Source: Terriglobales bacterium
GTDB lineage: Bacteria > Acidobacteriota > Terriglobia > Terriglobales > Acidobacteriaceae
Length of the DNA: 64,000 nucleotides
Direction of reading: 5' to 3'
NCBI GenBank assembly: GCA_025936825.1
Contig: JAICSO010000008.1
Span: 62,001-126,000 of the forward strand
A program made the position numbers and the translations under genes. The notes under the pieces were generated by a model, which saw only the letters and a program-made list of their open reading frames with translations, was not told where the DNA came from and made no database searches. Positions 23,235-33,326 of the stretch are shown one piece after another (the stretch's first letter is position 1; every line of letters begins with the position of its first letter).

Positions 23235-25106
23235 TCATTGAGCCGTTGCACTCTGATCCTTCTTGCTCTCATCTGTCGGGCCAAGCCCCGCCACCTTGAT
23301 GTGTATGGAGCCCAACCGGCCACTCGGAACATCTTTGACGAGAAGGCGCACGGAAACCGGCTTTGGACCTGGGATGGAAAGGATATGTGGCAAGGCGCCG
23401 AGCGATTCCAGCGAATGGAATTCGCCGTCGTTGAACGTCCGGTAAATGGTGTCGCTCATCATGTGAACCGGCCAGCCCTTCTCGTCGAAGGTGCAAACAG
23501 CCACCACAATGTCCAGATCATGTCCGCCCGCAGTGGAGGGCGCAATCGTCAGATCCGATGCCCGCATGGTCATGTAGAACTTCAATCTGTCCGGGGAATC
23601 AGGAGCAATACTCTTCGCCGTCAGAAGAATTGAGGATGCATCCAGATAATCTTCGCAAGCGGCATCGCGGAGTTCAGTCTTCTCATCCCTGGCTGCGTCG
23701 CCTCCCTCCAGCCGGGCGTAATACCCTTGGCGGTAGGCCAAACGCAGGCCGCCCTCCTTGGACTTCACGATCACGGTTCGGTATTCGCCGTTCCAGTCCT
23801 GGGAATCCGGATAATAAGCAATCTCGTAGAAAGTGCTGGAGTCGTCGACCGCTTTCCGAATGCATTCACTCAAGTCGTTGGTGCCGGTACAGACCTGCCC
23901 ACCGGTACCCTCTGCAACCATCTGCATGGTGTCTTGTTCGTTGCCGCGCATCGTTGTTTCGCGCCGAAGGGTGTCAGCCATACCTCGTGCTGAGTGGTCG
24001 CGAATCCGGTTATCGGCCTCGTAAAGCGAAGAGACCTGTATTCCCGCGGGGTTGATGGGGTACACGGCGACTTTGGCCTCGCTCAACACCCGCGCGAGCA
24101 CCTTCAGCTTTGATGAATAGTTGCGCATTCCGGAGGTTCCGCTCCCGAGGATGGCGGAGACTTCGGTCGGAGAATTGCCGGAATCATCGAGGAGCGGACT
24201 CAAGTAGATGGGGAAAGTAGTTGAAATCCACAGCAAATTCTTCCGACCCGGATAACCTCCCACGTGGCGTCCAAGCGAGATCAGAGCCTCGATTGTCTGC
24301 TGCACTCGCAGATCCATGGTGCTTGCATACACCTCCTGCTCAAAGTGCTTCACGGAAGCGATGATTGTCGGGTCAATTACGGGCGTAGCCGCGGCTTGTG
24401 CTGCCCCTTGTCCTTGTGAGCCAACCGAGACGTCCCCTGCCGCGGCGTTTACCTGATCCAAACTGGCGGAGATAGTATCAGGATCATCTCGCGGATCGAG
24501 TCTCGCCACTCCAGCTCCCGCCGTACTATTGGCCTTCTCCAGGGCAGCTTGTAGCAAGGAGGGGTTCGTAGTGAAGTCCTGCAGCATCTGGAGTCGGTGT
24601 CCGAAAAGAAACACAGCCACGGGGATATTTTTTGGCAGAGACTTCAGCATGCGCATCATCTGCACATGTACCTGCGCCTGCTGGTGCGAGTCCGTATTGA
24701 GCCCGTCGACCAACAAAATCGTGGGTGGCACGAGGTCCTCCCTCGGCGTAACTGCATTGCTGTAAACGCCTGCGGGAAGATCCGCCGCGTCGGCGGGTTC
24801 GCTGTGCAGATCAGCAACGCGAACCTCGCGAAAAGCCGCGATCTTCTGTTCGTGCTTTCCTTTGCCCCTGCTTGATGTTTGTTCGAAAACCTGGAAGTTG
24901 TCAGCCTTCAGTCCGGTGACATGGTGCCCTTTGCTGTCTCTGGCCACAACTTCAATGGTCACCATGCGAGTGGCGGACTTAAAGGTTGCAACCGGCTCGG
25001 ACGGTCCACTCTTGTCAGACGAAGTTTGAGGGCTTTGCGACAGAGATGGGTGAGCGAAAACCAACACAGCGCACAGCAGGAGAGCAACACGAACTGCTGG
25101 TTGCAT
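23235..25106 (-). CDS. secreted VWFA-related protein, acidobacterial type
   Basis: 623 residues with a signal peptide (VRVALLLCAVLVFAHPSLS). Residues about 40-330 look like the VWFA-related acidobacterial domain: ATRMVTIEVVARDSKGHHVT, GLKADNFQVFEQ, a degenerate metal site in PTILLVDGLNTD, and the strand PVAVFLFGHRLQML. The later part (about 400-623) has YEIAYYPDSQDWNGEYRTV, a segment found in the same family, and a beta-rich C-terminal region. The MIDAS Asp-x-Ser pattern is not intact, so a metal-dependent adhesive role is doubtful. It is convergent with the paralogous pair and follows the M1 peptidase on the same strand, 78 bp downstream. Confidence 0.85.
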   Translation of the reverse strand: MQPAVRVALLLCAVLVFAHPSLSQSPQTSSDKSGPSEPVATFKSATRMVTIEVVARDSKGHHVTGLKADNFQVFEQTSSRGKGKHEQKIAAFREVRVADLHSEPADAADLPAGVYSNAVTPREDLVPPTILLVDGLNTDSHQQAQVHVQMMRMLKSLPKNIPVAVFLFGHRLQMLQDFTTNPSLLQAALEKANSTAGAGVARLDPRDDPDTISASLDQVNAAAGDVSVGSQGQGAAQAAATPVIDPTIIASVKHFEQEVYASTMDLRVQQTIEALISLGRHVGGYPGRKNLLWISTTFPIYLSPLLDDSGNSPTEVSAILGSGTSGMRNYSSKLKVLARVLSEAKVAVYPINPAGIQVSSLYEADNRIRDHSARGMADTLRRETTMRGNEQDTMQMVAEGTGGQVCTGTNDLSECIRKAVDDSSTFYEIAYYPDSQDWNGEYRTVIVKSKEGGLRLAYRQGYYARLEGGDAARDEKTELRDAACEDYLDASSILLTAKSIAPDSPDRLKFYMTMRASDLTIAPSTAGGHDLDIVVAVCTFDEKGWPVHMMSDTIYRTFNDGEFHSLESLGALPHILSIPGPKPVSVRLLVKDVPSGRLGSIHIKVAGLGPTDESKKDQSATAQ

Positions 25107-25184
25107 GCGGTGGCCTCCGGGTGGAGCGTTGCATGGATGCCGGTTCTATACCGAGCATCCTTCCGAACGTGTTTCGCTCCGAAT

Positions 25185-27680
25185 CTAGTTCGAAGCCAGC
25201 ACGTCGTAGTAATAGTTCACCATAACGCGACGCGGCGTATCTTTCAGGCCCGTAAAAGGAATCTTTGCCTCCTGCGTGCCGTTTCCGATGGCGAACATCC
25301 GGCCAGGAGTGTAAATCCGGCCGTTGGCGAGTTCGAGGTAAATCGGTACCAACATGCGGAAGTTGCTGCTGACATCGGATTGCGTAAGCTTCAGATTCAG
25401 CACCACGTCGCCCTGAGCATTCTTCTCGAAGTTGTAGTCCACCTTGTAAGTAGGTAGCTCGGTCCCATAGACATATTCATCGAAAAACCAATCCATTTTG
25501 CCGCCGCCAATGCGCTGCATGTCGGGCGTCATGTGTTTCTCGACGAGGGCCTTGAAGTCTTCGGTCGTAGCCGCATGGCCGGCATATGTCTTGACGAAAT
25601 CGTGCATCATTTCTTTAAACTGCTGATCGCCGCTTTCGTTGTTCCACATCATCATGCGCAGCATGTGCAGGACGTATGCGCCCTTTGGATAAATGAGATC
25701 GCGCGTAACGTTGAAACCCGTACGATAATTGCTCATGCGATATCCCATCGTGAGTGGGCCGGCATCGATGGCGCGGTAGCCCATGTTGTTGCGTTCCAGC
25801 AACATAGTCCTCTCGTCGTTCCAAAACTGCAGATACTTCTGGGGGTTCTTCTCTGCCATTTGGATGTAAAGGGACGCCGACATGTCAGCGAAGCCCTCGC
25901 TCATCCATTGATCGCGATAGGATTGAAACCCGACGGTATGACCCCACCACTGGTGTGCTACTTCGTGAGGAGCAACAACTCGCCAATAACCAAAGTCACG
26001 GAAATCCAAGCCCAGCTGATGACGTATCGTAATGTCGTAGAAATAGCACATCGGCAAATAGACTAAGCCGGGCCAAGACTGGCCATAGTTGCAAGCCGCC
26101 TGTTGCGTTACCGAAAGTTGTTTAAAAGGGGCGGGCCCGAAATAGTTGGAATACAGCTGAACCGATGCTTCTGCCTCCGCCAGGGCCTGTTTCATCGCCG
26201 GCAACGTGCTCATGTTACCGAGACTGGCATCGTAGGTCACCCGCTGGTTGACAGTTTCTTCCCCCGCGGCACTTCCTTGCACTCGATTCACGAGGGCCTT
26301 AACATTGTCCGGAGGTTCTTCGTTGACATAAGCTTGCACTAAGTAGTCGGGTGAGGTAAGTTTCGCCTCCTGCATTCTGAATTTGCCAAAGTTAAATCCT
26401 GCAACCGTCTGCGGTGCAGCACTTTTCCAAACACTTACGTCCTGCCCACCGTCATTGCTGTCACTGACGAGGACGCCGGTAGCGGCCATCTTCATACCCT
26501 TCGGAATACGAAAAGTCATGTCATAAGCGGTATATTGCCCTATCCCGCCGGCGATCGTATTTGGGTACCAATCCTCTCGTGTTACCGGATAGTAGTTCCC
26601 CCCACCCTCGTTCTTGACGGCATCTTTTCCGTCGTATGCAGTCGTGATCGTGTACTTCTCCCCGAGGCCCAGTGGATGCGGCAAGACCACCCAAAAGTCG
26701 GCATCGTCGTTCTTGTCTTCTTGGATAAAGGAGAGCGGCTGTTGCTTTTCATCAACCACGCTGCTGACCCGCAAAGTGTGAAATAAGTCGAAGGGGATGG
26801 CGCGCAGCCCGTCCACCAGCGACACGAGGGTAGTCGTTGCTTTGCCATTCAGATGGGCGTTCTTCTCGATCGTAGTGTCAAGCTGTTGATGAGTGATCTG
26901 GTAGGTGTAGTTCTGCTGATCGCCTACAGCGGTCCCGTCTTTGTATTCCTCGCTTTCGTGAAAGGCCGCCCATGTTCCCAGCTTATTTTCGTCGTAGGTA
27001 ACAAACTCCACTTCCTCCGGTGCAACTGGGTGGACCAGTGTCGGCGCACCGTGCGGATCAATGGCGAAGATCTCTTTCCCGTTGTACTTCTTGCCGTGAA
27101 CAAAAGCGACGAATAATCCACCGGGATCGCTCGCGAGCACATCTTGAAGAATGCGGGCGTCGAGGTTGTATTTCAATTGACGATCGTGCCGCATGGCGTT
27201 CTGGCTGTCCCGCAGTAGTCCGGCATCGCAGCTGCCACCCGCCGTTCCAGCCTTCTTTAATTCTTCGTAGGTCGTATCTGTAAATCGGAGGACCAGTTGC
27301 TCGAAGCGTTCGACAAATTCGCCCTCCTTGGAAAGCAATTTCAACGTTGCCCGCTCAGAGGCCATAGGCGGATCCAACGACATGGTACCGTTACCGACAA
27401 ACACGGCTCCAGTTACGTGTCCCTGGACGGGAGCAACGAAGCAGACTGTGCCGGTCAACCGAAATGTCGCGGCGTCTCGTTTGAAGTCGAAGTTATTGAC
27501 GGTGACAGCCTCGCTGCTAAGGCCAACGTTCCGCAATTGCTGGTATACCGGATCAGAGTTTGGGCCAACCGGCGGTTGCGCTTGGGATTGCACCAGTCCA
27601 GAAAGTGAGCACACCACTAACAAGGTACTTATCAGCTTGAGGAAACCCACGATGTTCGCCTCCAACGGGAAGTCACTCAT
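25185..27680 (-). CDS. M1-family metallopeptidase, secreted
   Basis: About 831 residues from the ATG at 27680, which places a signal peptide (FLKLISTLLVVCSLSGLVQS) correctly. The zinc site is complete: HEVAHQWWGH (His near 572 and 576) and, 18 residues on, the third ligand in WMSEGFAD. The exopeptidase GxMEN motif is not visible; the corresponding stretch reads YGQSWPGLVYLPMC, so aminopeptidase activity is uncertain. The N-terminal half is beta-rich, and the C-terminal region (YVYGTELPTYKVDYNF onward) resembles the helical cap. It is divergent from gyrA and upstream of the VWA gene. Confidence 0.88.
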   Translation of the reverse strand: MSDFPLEANIVGFLKLISTLLVVCSLSGLVQSQAQPPVGPNSDPVYQQLRNVGLSSEAVTVNNFDFKRDAATFRLTGTVCFVAPVQGHVTGAVFVGNGTMSLDPPMASERATLKLLSKEGEFVERFEQLVLRFTDTTYEELKKAGTAGGSCDAGLLRDSQNAMRHDRQLKYNLDARILQDVLASDPGGLFVAFVHGKKYNGKEIFAIDPHGAPTLVHPVAPEEVEFVTYDENKLGTWAAFHESEEYKDGTAVGDQQNYTYQITHQQLDTTIEKNAHLNGKATTTLVSLVDGLRAIPFDLFHTLRVSSVVDEKQQPLSFIQEDKNDDADFWVVLPHPLGLGEKYTITTAYDGKDAVKNEGGGNYYPVTREDWYPNTIAGGIGQYTAYDMTFRIPKGMKMAATGVLVSDSNDGGQDVSVWKSAAPQTVAGFNFGKFRMQEAKLTSPDYLVQAYVNEEPPDNVKALVNRVQGSAAGEETVNQRVTYDASLGNMSTLPAMKQALAEAEASVQLYSNYFGPAPFKQLSVTQQAACNYGQSWPGLVYLPMCYFYDITIRHQLGLDFRDFGYWRVVAPHEVAHQWWGHTVGFQSYRDQWMSEGFADMSASLYIQMAEKNPQKYLQFWNDERTMLLERNNMGYRAIDAGPLTMGYRMSNYRTGFNVTRDLIYPKGAYVLHMLRMMMWNNESGDQQFKEMMHDFVKTYAGHAATTEDFKALVEKHMTPDMQRIGGGKMDWFFDEYVYGTELPTYKVDYNFEKNAQGDVVLNLKLTQSDVSSNFRMLVPIYLELANGRIYTPGRMFAIGNGTQEAKIPFTGLKDTPRRVMVNYYYDVLASN

Positions 27681-27804
27681 TGTCCCTAATTCAGAGATGA
27701 AGCACAAGAAACTTCTACAAAGACAGGCGAACTTAAGCCAGCGGAACGAACTCATTTCGACAACCTGCGATGGACGGATCGAGGGTCCGCTTTGACCAGC
27801 GACG

Positions 27805-27813
27805 TGGTATAAT
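27805..27813 (+). promoter_or_regulatory. extended -10 promoter upstream of gyrA
   Basis: TGG followed by TATAAT forms a perfect extended -10 element, about 160 bp before the gyrA ATG. The TTGACC 10 bp upstream is too close to act as a -35 box. The implied leader is about 147 nt. A Shine-Dalgarno sequence is not evident before the ATG at 27967. Confidence 0.55.
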
Positions 27814-27966
27814 CAAGTTGTACTCGATCACAGACTAAGTTGCTTGATTTCAGTTGTTTAGGTTGTCCCGCCTGACCGCGGTACGGGCACTCTTGCTTAC
27901 TCACATTTTCACGGAGATTTTGCACAAGGTGCTGTCAGCTAACCTTCGATAGCCAAGAGCTTTCCT

Positions 27967-30627
27967 ATGGCAGATGATCAGAATCCCCAGTTACCACTGA
28001 ATCCTCCTCCGGGCGATGGCGGCCCGGGCGCGGCCAACATCCAGCCGGTCAATATTGAAGAGGAGATGCGGCGGTCGTATCTCGACTACTCGCTTTCCGT
28101 CATTATTGGCCGTGCGCTGCCCGATGTTCGCGACGGACTCAAGCCCGTACATCGCCGCATTCTTTACACGATGCAGCAGATGGGCCTGCAACCCAACCGC
28201 GCCACACGTAAGTGCGCCCGCATCGTCGGCGACACCATGGGTAAATACCATCCGCACGGGAACCTCGCGGTATATGACGCGTTGGTGCGCATGGCGCAGC
28301 CGTTTGCGATGCGCTATCCGCTGGTGGATGGGCAGGGGAACTTTGGTTCGGTGGATGGCGATCCGCCCGCGGCTGATCGGTACACTGAGGCCCGTCTGGC
28401 CCGTGTCGCCACCGCACTGCTCGAAGACCTCGACAAAGACACGGTTGATTTTCGCGAGAACTACGATGGCAGCGAAGTCGAGCCTGATGTTTTACCCACG
28501 CGCGTTCCGAACCTTCTGATCAACGGTTCCGATGGAATCGCGGTCGGCATGGCTACCAAGATTCCGCCGCACAATCTGACCGAGATAGTAGATGCGGCAA
28601 TTACTCTGGTGAATAACCCCGCGGCTCCGTTGCCGGAGATTCTGAAAATCGTGAAAGGTCCCGATTTTCCGACCGCCGGAATTATCCATGGCAAAGCCGG
28701 CATCCTTGACGCTTACAAGACCGGCCGCGGCCGGTTCACCATGCGGGCGAAGGCCGCGATCGAGAACATCAACAAGGACCGCCAGGCAATCATCGTTACG
28801 GAAATTCCGTACCAGGTGAACAAGCGTTACCTGATCGAGCGCATGGCGGACTTGGTCAACAGCAAGACCATTGAAGACATCTCCGACATTCGCGACGAAA
28901 GCGATCGCGATGGCATGCGCATTGTGATCGAACTCAAGCGCGGCGCTGAGCCCCAGATCATCCTCAACCAGCTCTACAAGCACACGCAGATGCAGGAAAA
29001 CTTCAGCATGATCCTGCTGGCAGTGGTGCACAATCAGCCGAAAGAGATGGGCCTGATCCAGGCCATTCAGCACTTCATCGATCACCGCGTCGATGTGGTC
29101 CGCCGCCGCACCGCGTACTTGCTGCAGAAGGCCAAAGGCCGCGAGCACATCTTAGAGGGCTACCTCAAGGCGCTCGATCACCTCGATAACGTGATCGCGA
29201 TCATTCGCGGCAGCGCCAACCGCGCCGATGCTCGCGAAAATTTGGTCGCCTATTTCGGCGGCAAGAAGATCGACATCAACACCACGGGACGCGTGCCGAA
29301 GGTCGATGCCGACAAGCCGTTCACCGCAATCCAGGCCGACGCGATTCTTGAACTGCAATTGCACCGCTTGACGCGGCTTTCGATCGACGAAATCAACAAA
29401 GAATTGGGCGTGACCCGCGAGAGCATTGCCGAGTACGAATCGATTCTCGGCTCGGAGAAAAAGCTGCGCAAAGTGATTGTCACCGAGCTCGAAGAAATCA
29501 AGAAGCTCTACGGCGACGAGCGGCGCACGGTGATCGAGGATGAGGCTGCGGAAATCCAGCTCGAAGACCTCATCGCGGACGAGCAAGTCGCGGTTACGGT
29601 GAGCCACAGCGGATACCTGAAGCGCACGCCCATCTCAACCTATCGTCAGCAGCGTCGTGGCGGCACCGGCCGCATGGGAATGAAGACGCGTGACGAGGAT
29701 TTCGTCGAGCATCTCTTCATCGCATCGACGCACGCGTATATCCTCATCTTCACCAATACCGGCCGCGTGTACTGGCTTAAGGTGTATGAGATTCCAGACG
29801 TCGGCGCCGCCGGCAAGGGCAAGCACGTCGGCAACCTCGTCGCTCTGCAACCAGGCGAAACGGTTCGCACCATGCTCGCCGTCCGCAATCTCGAAGAGGA
29901 AGGACGTTACATCTTCTTCGCGACCCGCAACGGCACGGTCAAAAAGACGCCTCTGAAAGACTTCTCCAACGTGATGTCGCGCGGCATCATCGCGATCGGG
30001 ATCGATAAAGGCGATGAGCTTGTAGGCACCACGCTGACCGACGGCAACCAGATCATCTTCCTGGCTTCGCACGACGGCCAGGCTATCCGCTTCGATGAAT
30101 CGGATGTCCGCGACATGGGACGACCTGCCTATGGCGTGCGGGGCATGAAGCTCGACGAGAAGGATTACATCGTCGGCATGGCTACCACGCCGAAAGACCT
30201 AAAGAAAGCGGAAGCCGAAGCGCAAAAAGCGAAAGAGAAAGCTGGCGGGGCTGAAGTGACGGCGACCGACGAGACTCTCCCGATCAAGGGCTCGCTCATT
30301 CTTTCCGTAACCGAGAACGGCTATGGTAAGCGGACGGCTGCGGACGAATATCGCCTGCAAGGACGCGGCGGCTCCGGCGTCATCAACGTGAAGACCACTG
30401 AGCGCAACGGCAGAGTGGTCGGCATCGCACAGGTGACCGAAAACTCCGAAGTCATGCTGATCAGCCAGTACGGGAAGATCATCCGCATGGATTCGAGTAC
30501 CATCCGCGAGTCTGGCCGTTCAGCGCAAGGCGTGCGCCTGCTCCACATGGAGCCGGGAGATCGCGTTGCCGCAGCGGTGGTAATCCCTGCCGCAGAAGAA
30601 GAGCCGAACGGCGGGCTGATTCAGTAA
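27967..30627 (+). CDS. gyrA: DNA gyrase subunit A
   Basis: 886 residues, the breakage-reunion subunit of gyrase. N-terminal [20 protein letters not shown] is followed by the catalytic Tyr139 in DRYTEARL and the [10 protein letters not shown] block. The C-terminal beta-pinwheel carries the GyrA box as QRRGGTG and five further blades. In the quinolone-determining region the usual HPHGDSAVYD reads [10 protein letters not shown], with Asn99 and Leu100, and the residue before the RYTE block is Asp. The C-terminal tail ([17 protein letters not shown]) is a charged insertion between blades. Partner gyrB is not in this window. Confidence 0.97.
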   Translation: MADDQNPQLPLNPPPGDGGPGAANIQPVNIEEEMRRSYLDYSLSVIIGRALPDVRDGLKPVHRRILYTMQQMGLQPNRATRKCARIVGDTMGKYHPHGNLAVYDALVRMAQPFAMRYPLVDGQGNFGSVDGDPPAADRYTEARLARVATALLEDLDKDTVDFRENYDGSEVEPDVLPTRVPNLLINGSDGIAVGMATKIPPHNLTEIVDAAITLVNNPAAPLPEILKIVKGPDFPTAGIIHGKAGILDAYKTGRGRFTMRAKAAIENINKDRQAIIVTEIPYQVNKRYLIERMADLVNSKTIEDISDIRDESDRDGMRIVIELKRGAEPQIILNQLYKHTQMQENFSMILLAVVHNQPKEMGLIQAIQHFIDHRVDVVRRRTAYLLQKAKGREHILEGYLKALDHLDNVIAIIRGSANRADARENLVAYFGGKKIDINTTGRVPKVDADKPFTAIQADAILELQLHRLTRLSIDEINKELGVTRESIAEYESILGSEKKLRKVIVTELEEIKKLYGDERRTVIEDEAAEIQLEDLIADEQVAVTVSHSGYLKRTPISTYRQQRRGGTGRMGMKTRDEDFVEHLFIASTHAYILIFTNTGRVYWLKVYEIPDVGAAGKGKHVGNLVALQPGETVRTMLAVRNLEEEGRYIFFATRNGTVKKTPLKDFSNVMSRGIIAIGIDKGDELVGTTLTDGNQIIFLASHDGQAIRFDESDVRDMGRPAYGVRGMKLDEKDYIVGMATTPKDLKKAEAEAQKAKEKAGGAEVTATDETLPIKGSLILSVTENGYGKRTAADEYRLQGRGGSGVINVKTTERNGRVVGIAQVTENSEVMLISQYGKIIRMDSSTIRESGRSAQGVRLLHMEPGDRVAAAVVIPAAEEEPNGGLIQ

Positions 30628-30700
30628 AGTTTGTTGCCATACATGGAACCCAGATGTTCCGGTCAGGCTATGCCTGCTATGCTGGGGCTAGGAGGAGCCC

Positions 30701-31369
30701 ATGAATTCCCATACCGATCTCATGGAAACTCCGATTTATGGCGTGACCGAAGCGGCATACTACCTTCGTGTGCCAGTAAACACTCTGCGCTATTGGACAC
30801 AAGGCAGCGGGTCCGTTCTTCCGCTAGTTCGCCTTGCTGAACCAGGGCGACTCTCGTTCAACAATCTTCTCTCGTGCTACATGCTGAGTAGCATGCGGGC
30901 AATTTACGACGTCCGTATTCCGCGAGTGCGAAAAGCTCTGGCCAACTTGGCAAAGTACGTCCAGCATAAGCATCCGCTCGTCGAACAGGCTTTCCAGACC
31001 AATCGCCGAGATCTTTTCATCAAGCATTTAGGTCAAACGGTAAACCTTTCGAACGACCAACAAATTCTCATTCCCGGTGTGATGGAGTTTTACTTGGAGC
31101 GGGTCGAATGCGATCCCAAGGGTGTTCGCCAGCTCTATCCGTTCGTGATGCAAGCAAGGCCAAGTGAGCCTAAGCTCATATTGATGAACCCAGCGGTGGG
31201 ATTCGGGAAACCGGTTATCGCTGGAACCGGAATTGCCACGGCTGTTGTTGCCTCCAGGTTTAATGCCCGCGAATCCGTAGACGACCTCGCATCCGAATAT
31301 GGCGTCACGCCGAAGCAGATTGAAGAAGCAGTCCGGTGGGAGCAGCGAACAGCCGCTGTCGCCGCCTGA
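30701..31369 (+). CDS. VapB45-like antitoxin with HTH and DUF433
   Basis: 222 residues. Residues 8-60 form a MerR-like helix-turn-helix (YGVTEAAYYLRVPVNTLRYW) that would bind its own promoter. The C-terminal DUF433 domain reads PAVGFGKPVIAGTGIATAVV, then LASEYGVTPKQIEEAVRWE. This is the arrangement of VapB45 of Mycobacterium tuberculosis. AGGAGG lies 6 bp before the ATG. The last 70 bp overlap the toxin gene, the usual coupling in these pairs. Its role would be to neutralise the PIN-like protein next to it. Confidence 0.85.
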   Translation: MNSHTDLMETPIYGVTEAAYYLRVPVNTLRYWTQGSGSVLPLVRLAEPGRLSFNNLLSCYMLSSMRAIYDVRIPRVRKALANLAKYVQHKHPLVEQAFQTNRRDLFIKHLGQTVNLSNDQQILIPGVMEFYLERVECDPKGVRQLYPFVMQARPSEPKLILMNPAVGFGKPVIAGTGIATAVVASRFNARESVDDLASEYGVTPKQIEEAVRWEQRTAAVAA

Positions 31370-31757
31370 AGACTTCGTCCTCTACCTTGACGAAAACCTT
31401 CACAACTGTAAGCCGATTCTAGATGTGTTAGTTCAGCAGTCGATAGGACATGAGCGGCATGGAGATCATTTTGCTCCTGGAACAGAAGACGCAGTCTGGC
31501 TTCCCTTCGTCGGCCAAAATGGTTGGATCTTGCTTACGAAAGACAAGCGCATCCGGTTTAACCAGTTAGAGAAGTTAGCTGTCCGACGCCATCGCGTGCG
31601 AGAGTTTTATTTCTCGTCTGGCAACTATACAGGGGCTGAAATGGCCGACATACTGAGCAACGCGCTTCCAAAGATGAGAAAAGTTTGCCGAAAGTACAAC
31701 CCGCCATTTATTGCCAGCATTTCGAAGTCAGGCGACATCAGCGTGCGACTCGGGTAG
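31299..31757 (+). CDS. VapC45-like PIN-domain toxin
   Basis: 152 residues in the longest frame; the true start may lie downstream at a TTG, as no ribosome binding site decides. The PIN-like domain has VLYLDENLHNCKPI with the acidic first motif, TEDAVWLPFVGQNGWILLTKDKRIR with the second, and a C-terminal charged helix. This resembles VapC45 family ribonucleases rather than classic VapC. It would cut RNA when the antitoxin is lost. It overlaps the antitoxin gene by 70 bp in a different frame. Confidence 0.8.
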   Translation: MASRRSRLKKQSGGSSEQPLSPPEDFVLYLDENLHNCKPILDVLVQQSIGHERHGDHFAPGTEDAVWLPFVGQNGWILLTKDKRIRFNQLEKLAVRRHRVREFYFSSGNYTGAEMADILSNALPKMRKVCRKYNPPFIASISKSGDISVRLG

Positions 31758-31780
31758 CCAATGTCACCTGGAGTGAGTAA

Positions 31781-33163
31781 TTACAGCGTCTGCAAAAACG
31801 CCACCAAGTCCGCTTTCTGCTCCGCAGTCAGGTTCAGGTTAAAGCGTTGATCATAGAATTCCACAGCGTCGCCCAGTGTTGCGGCGGCTCCGTTGTGAAA
31901 ATAAGGCGCACGTGCAGCCAAGCCGCGCAGCACCGGCCCTTTAAGTTTCCCGATGTCGGCGCACTTCCCTGAAATCATGGCGCGTCCCGGGTCGGTTACT
32001 TGTACCACCGCTCCGGTGGCTTTGCAGCGAATCGTGTAGACCGGCAATCCGGCCACATCGAGGGCCGGCACCGCCGGATACGCTGTAGTCCCAATGGCCA
32101 GCGGCACGGAGAATGAATGATTCCCGGCATTCGGCGTGTCATGGCAGGTTGTGCAGGTCCCCATAATGACCGGTTGATTCAGCGCGTCGTTCAGGCCGTT
32201 AACTCCGGTGATTGCAATCGGCAAATTGTTGAACAGATTTTCCCCGCGGGCGACTGACCGCCGGTACGGAGAGTTGGAACTGGCCCAATCTCCGTAAAGG
32301 GTAAACACATTCGGATTGAACGCAGCTCCCGTCGGATCCCCTCCCAGCGAATCATTGATCCCCGTAAAGGTGTTCTGTCGCGACAGATTCTCAGCTCCGC
32401 CGTGAGCGGCGTCAGTGTCCAGGATTCCGGCGTGATGGTCGGCCGCCTGCCCCGTGTAGAGGCCCCTTTCGAAATCTACGATCTGCGATAACTGCTCCGG
32501 CGTGGGAGCGTTTCCTTGAGCGTGCCCCATGGTCGCGTCTCTGGCTTGATTCGCCAGACTCGCCGTCAAATCAATCGATTTCCCCGGAACTGCGCCAAAT
32601 ACCGTTTCGCGCCCGTCCCACATCACAGTACTGAGGAATTTCAGATTTGCCGCAGGCAGGGGTCGCCGGTAAAGCGCCGGATTCGTTGCCGTGGTTTCAG
32701 GACAGTTGTAAGGGTCTTTAATGTCGACAATCTCAAATTCGGCATCGTCCGGAACTTGGACCGACACGCGAATCAGAGCCTTAGACAAGAGCTGACTAAA
32801 CGCATGCCTGCGAGCATCTACGGTCGAGACGTCTGCGCTGGGGCAATTTGAACCATCGTTGGTGTGGAAGATGGGATCCAACCCCCGAGTCGCCTGGAAT
32901 TTCGCTTTAACATCGGCTGGCGTGAGGCTCCACGCGGATGTCGAAATATGACAGGTGTTGCAGGTTCTACCATTCGATCCAAGATTCTGAAAGAACGGGT
33001 TGTTAATAGCAATGCCCCCCTGGGTGCTGTAAGTGCTGAGCACGCCGGTCGGATCGGGGGTGAAAAGAGGATTGGGCAGAAGCTTTCCCCCAAACAGCGC
33101 TACCGTACTGAACAACACGGCTAAGAACGGCAGAACGATCTTGGTCCCACGAAAAGCACGCAT
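31781..33163 (-). CDS. di-heme cytochrome c, MauG/CcpA-like
   Basis: 460 residues with a signal peptide (KIVLPFLAVLFSTVALFG). Two c-type heme motifs are seen, CNTCH near residue 66 and CTTCH near 340. The MauG-type WDGRE motif sits between, and the last part has APYFHNGAAATLGDAVEFY, typical of the family. The enzyme would act in the periplasm, as a peroxidase or oxidase of an unknown partner. AGGAG lies before the ATG. It follows the toxin gene with convergent stops and is upstream of nothing. Confidence 0.86.
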   Translation of the reverse strand: MRAFRGTKIVLPFLAVLFSTVALFGGKLLPNPLFTPDPTGVLSTYSTQGGIAINNPFFQNLGSNGRTCNTCHISTSAWSLTPADVKAKFQATRGLDPIFHTNDGSNCPSADVSTVDARRHAFSQLLSKALIRVSVQVPDDAEFEIVDIKDPYNCPETTATNPALYRRPLPAANLKFLSTVMWDGRETVFGAVPGKSIDLTASLANQARDATMGHAQGNAPTPEQLSQIVDFERGLYTGQAADHHAGILDTDAAHGGAENLSRQNTFTGINDSLGGDPTGAAFNPNVFTLYGDWASSNSPYRRSVARGENLFNNLPIAITGVNGLNDALNQPVIMGTCTTCHDTPNAGNHSFSVPLAIGTTAYPAVPALDVAGLPVYTIRCKATGAVVQVTDPGRAMISGKCADIGKLKGPVLRGLAARAPYFHNGAAATLGDAVEFYDQRFNLNLTAEQKADLVAFLQTL

Positions 33164-33326
33164 AACATACTCCTATAGCAATGCCTGATAGTGAAACCCA
33201 CGGGGGGAGCGTTTCTGGGCTTCTATCTAACTAATCGGAAACGGGAGGTAAATCACGACACCAACCCGAAAAGTTTCTTTGGTTGGTGAATGTGCAAACT
33301 TATGCATAGCGAAGCGGTTGTTCCCC

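Noticed and set aside
27792-27813. TTGACC as the -35 box for the gyrA promoter
   Set aside because: Only 10 bp separate it from TATAAT; the extended -10 is the better reading.
33164-33326. A small gene or RNA between the cytochrome and the kinase
   Set aside because: No frame with a ribosome binding site and no strong hairpin.
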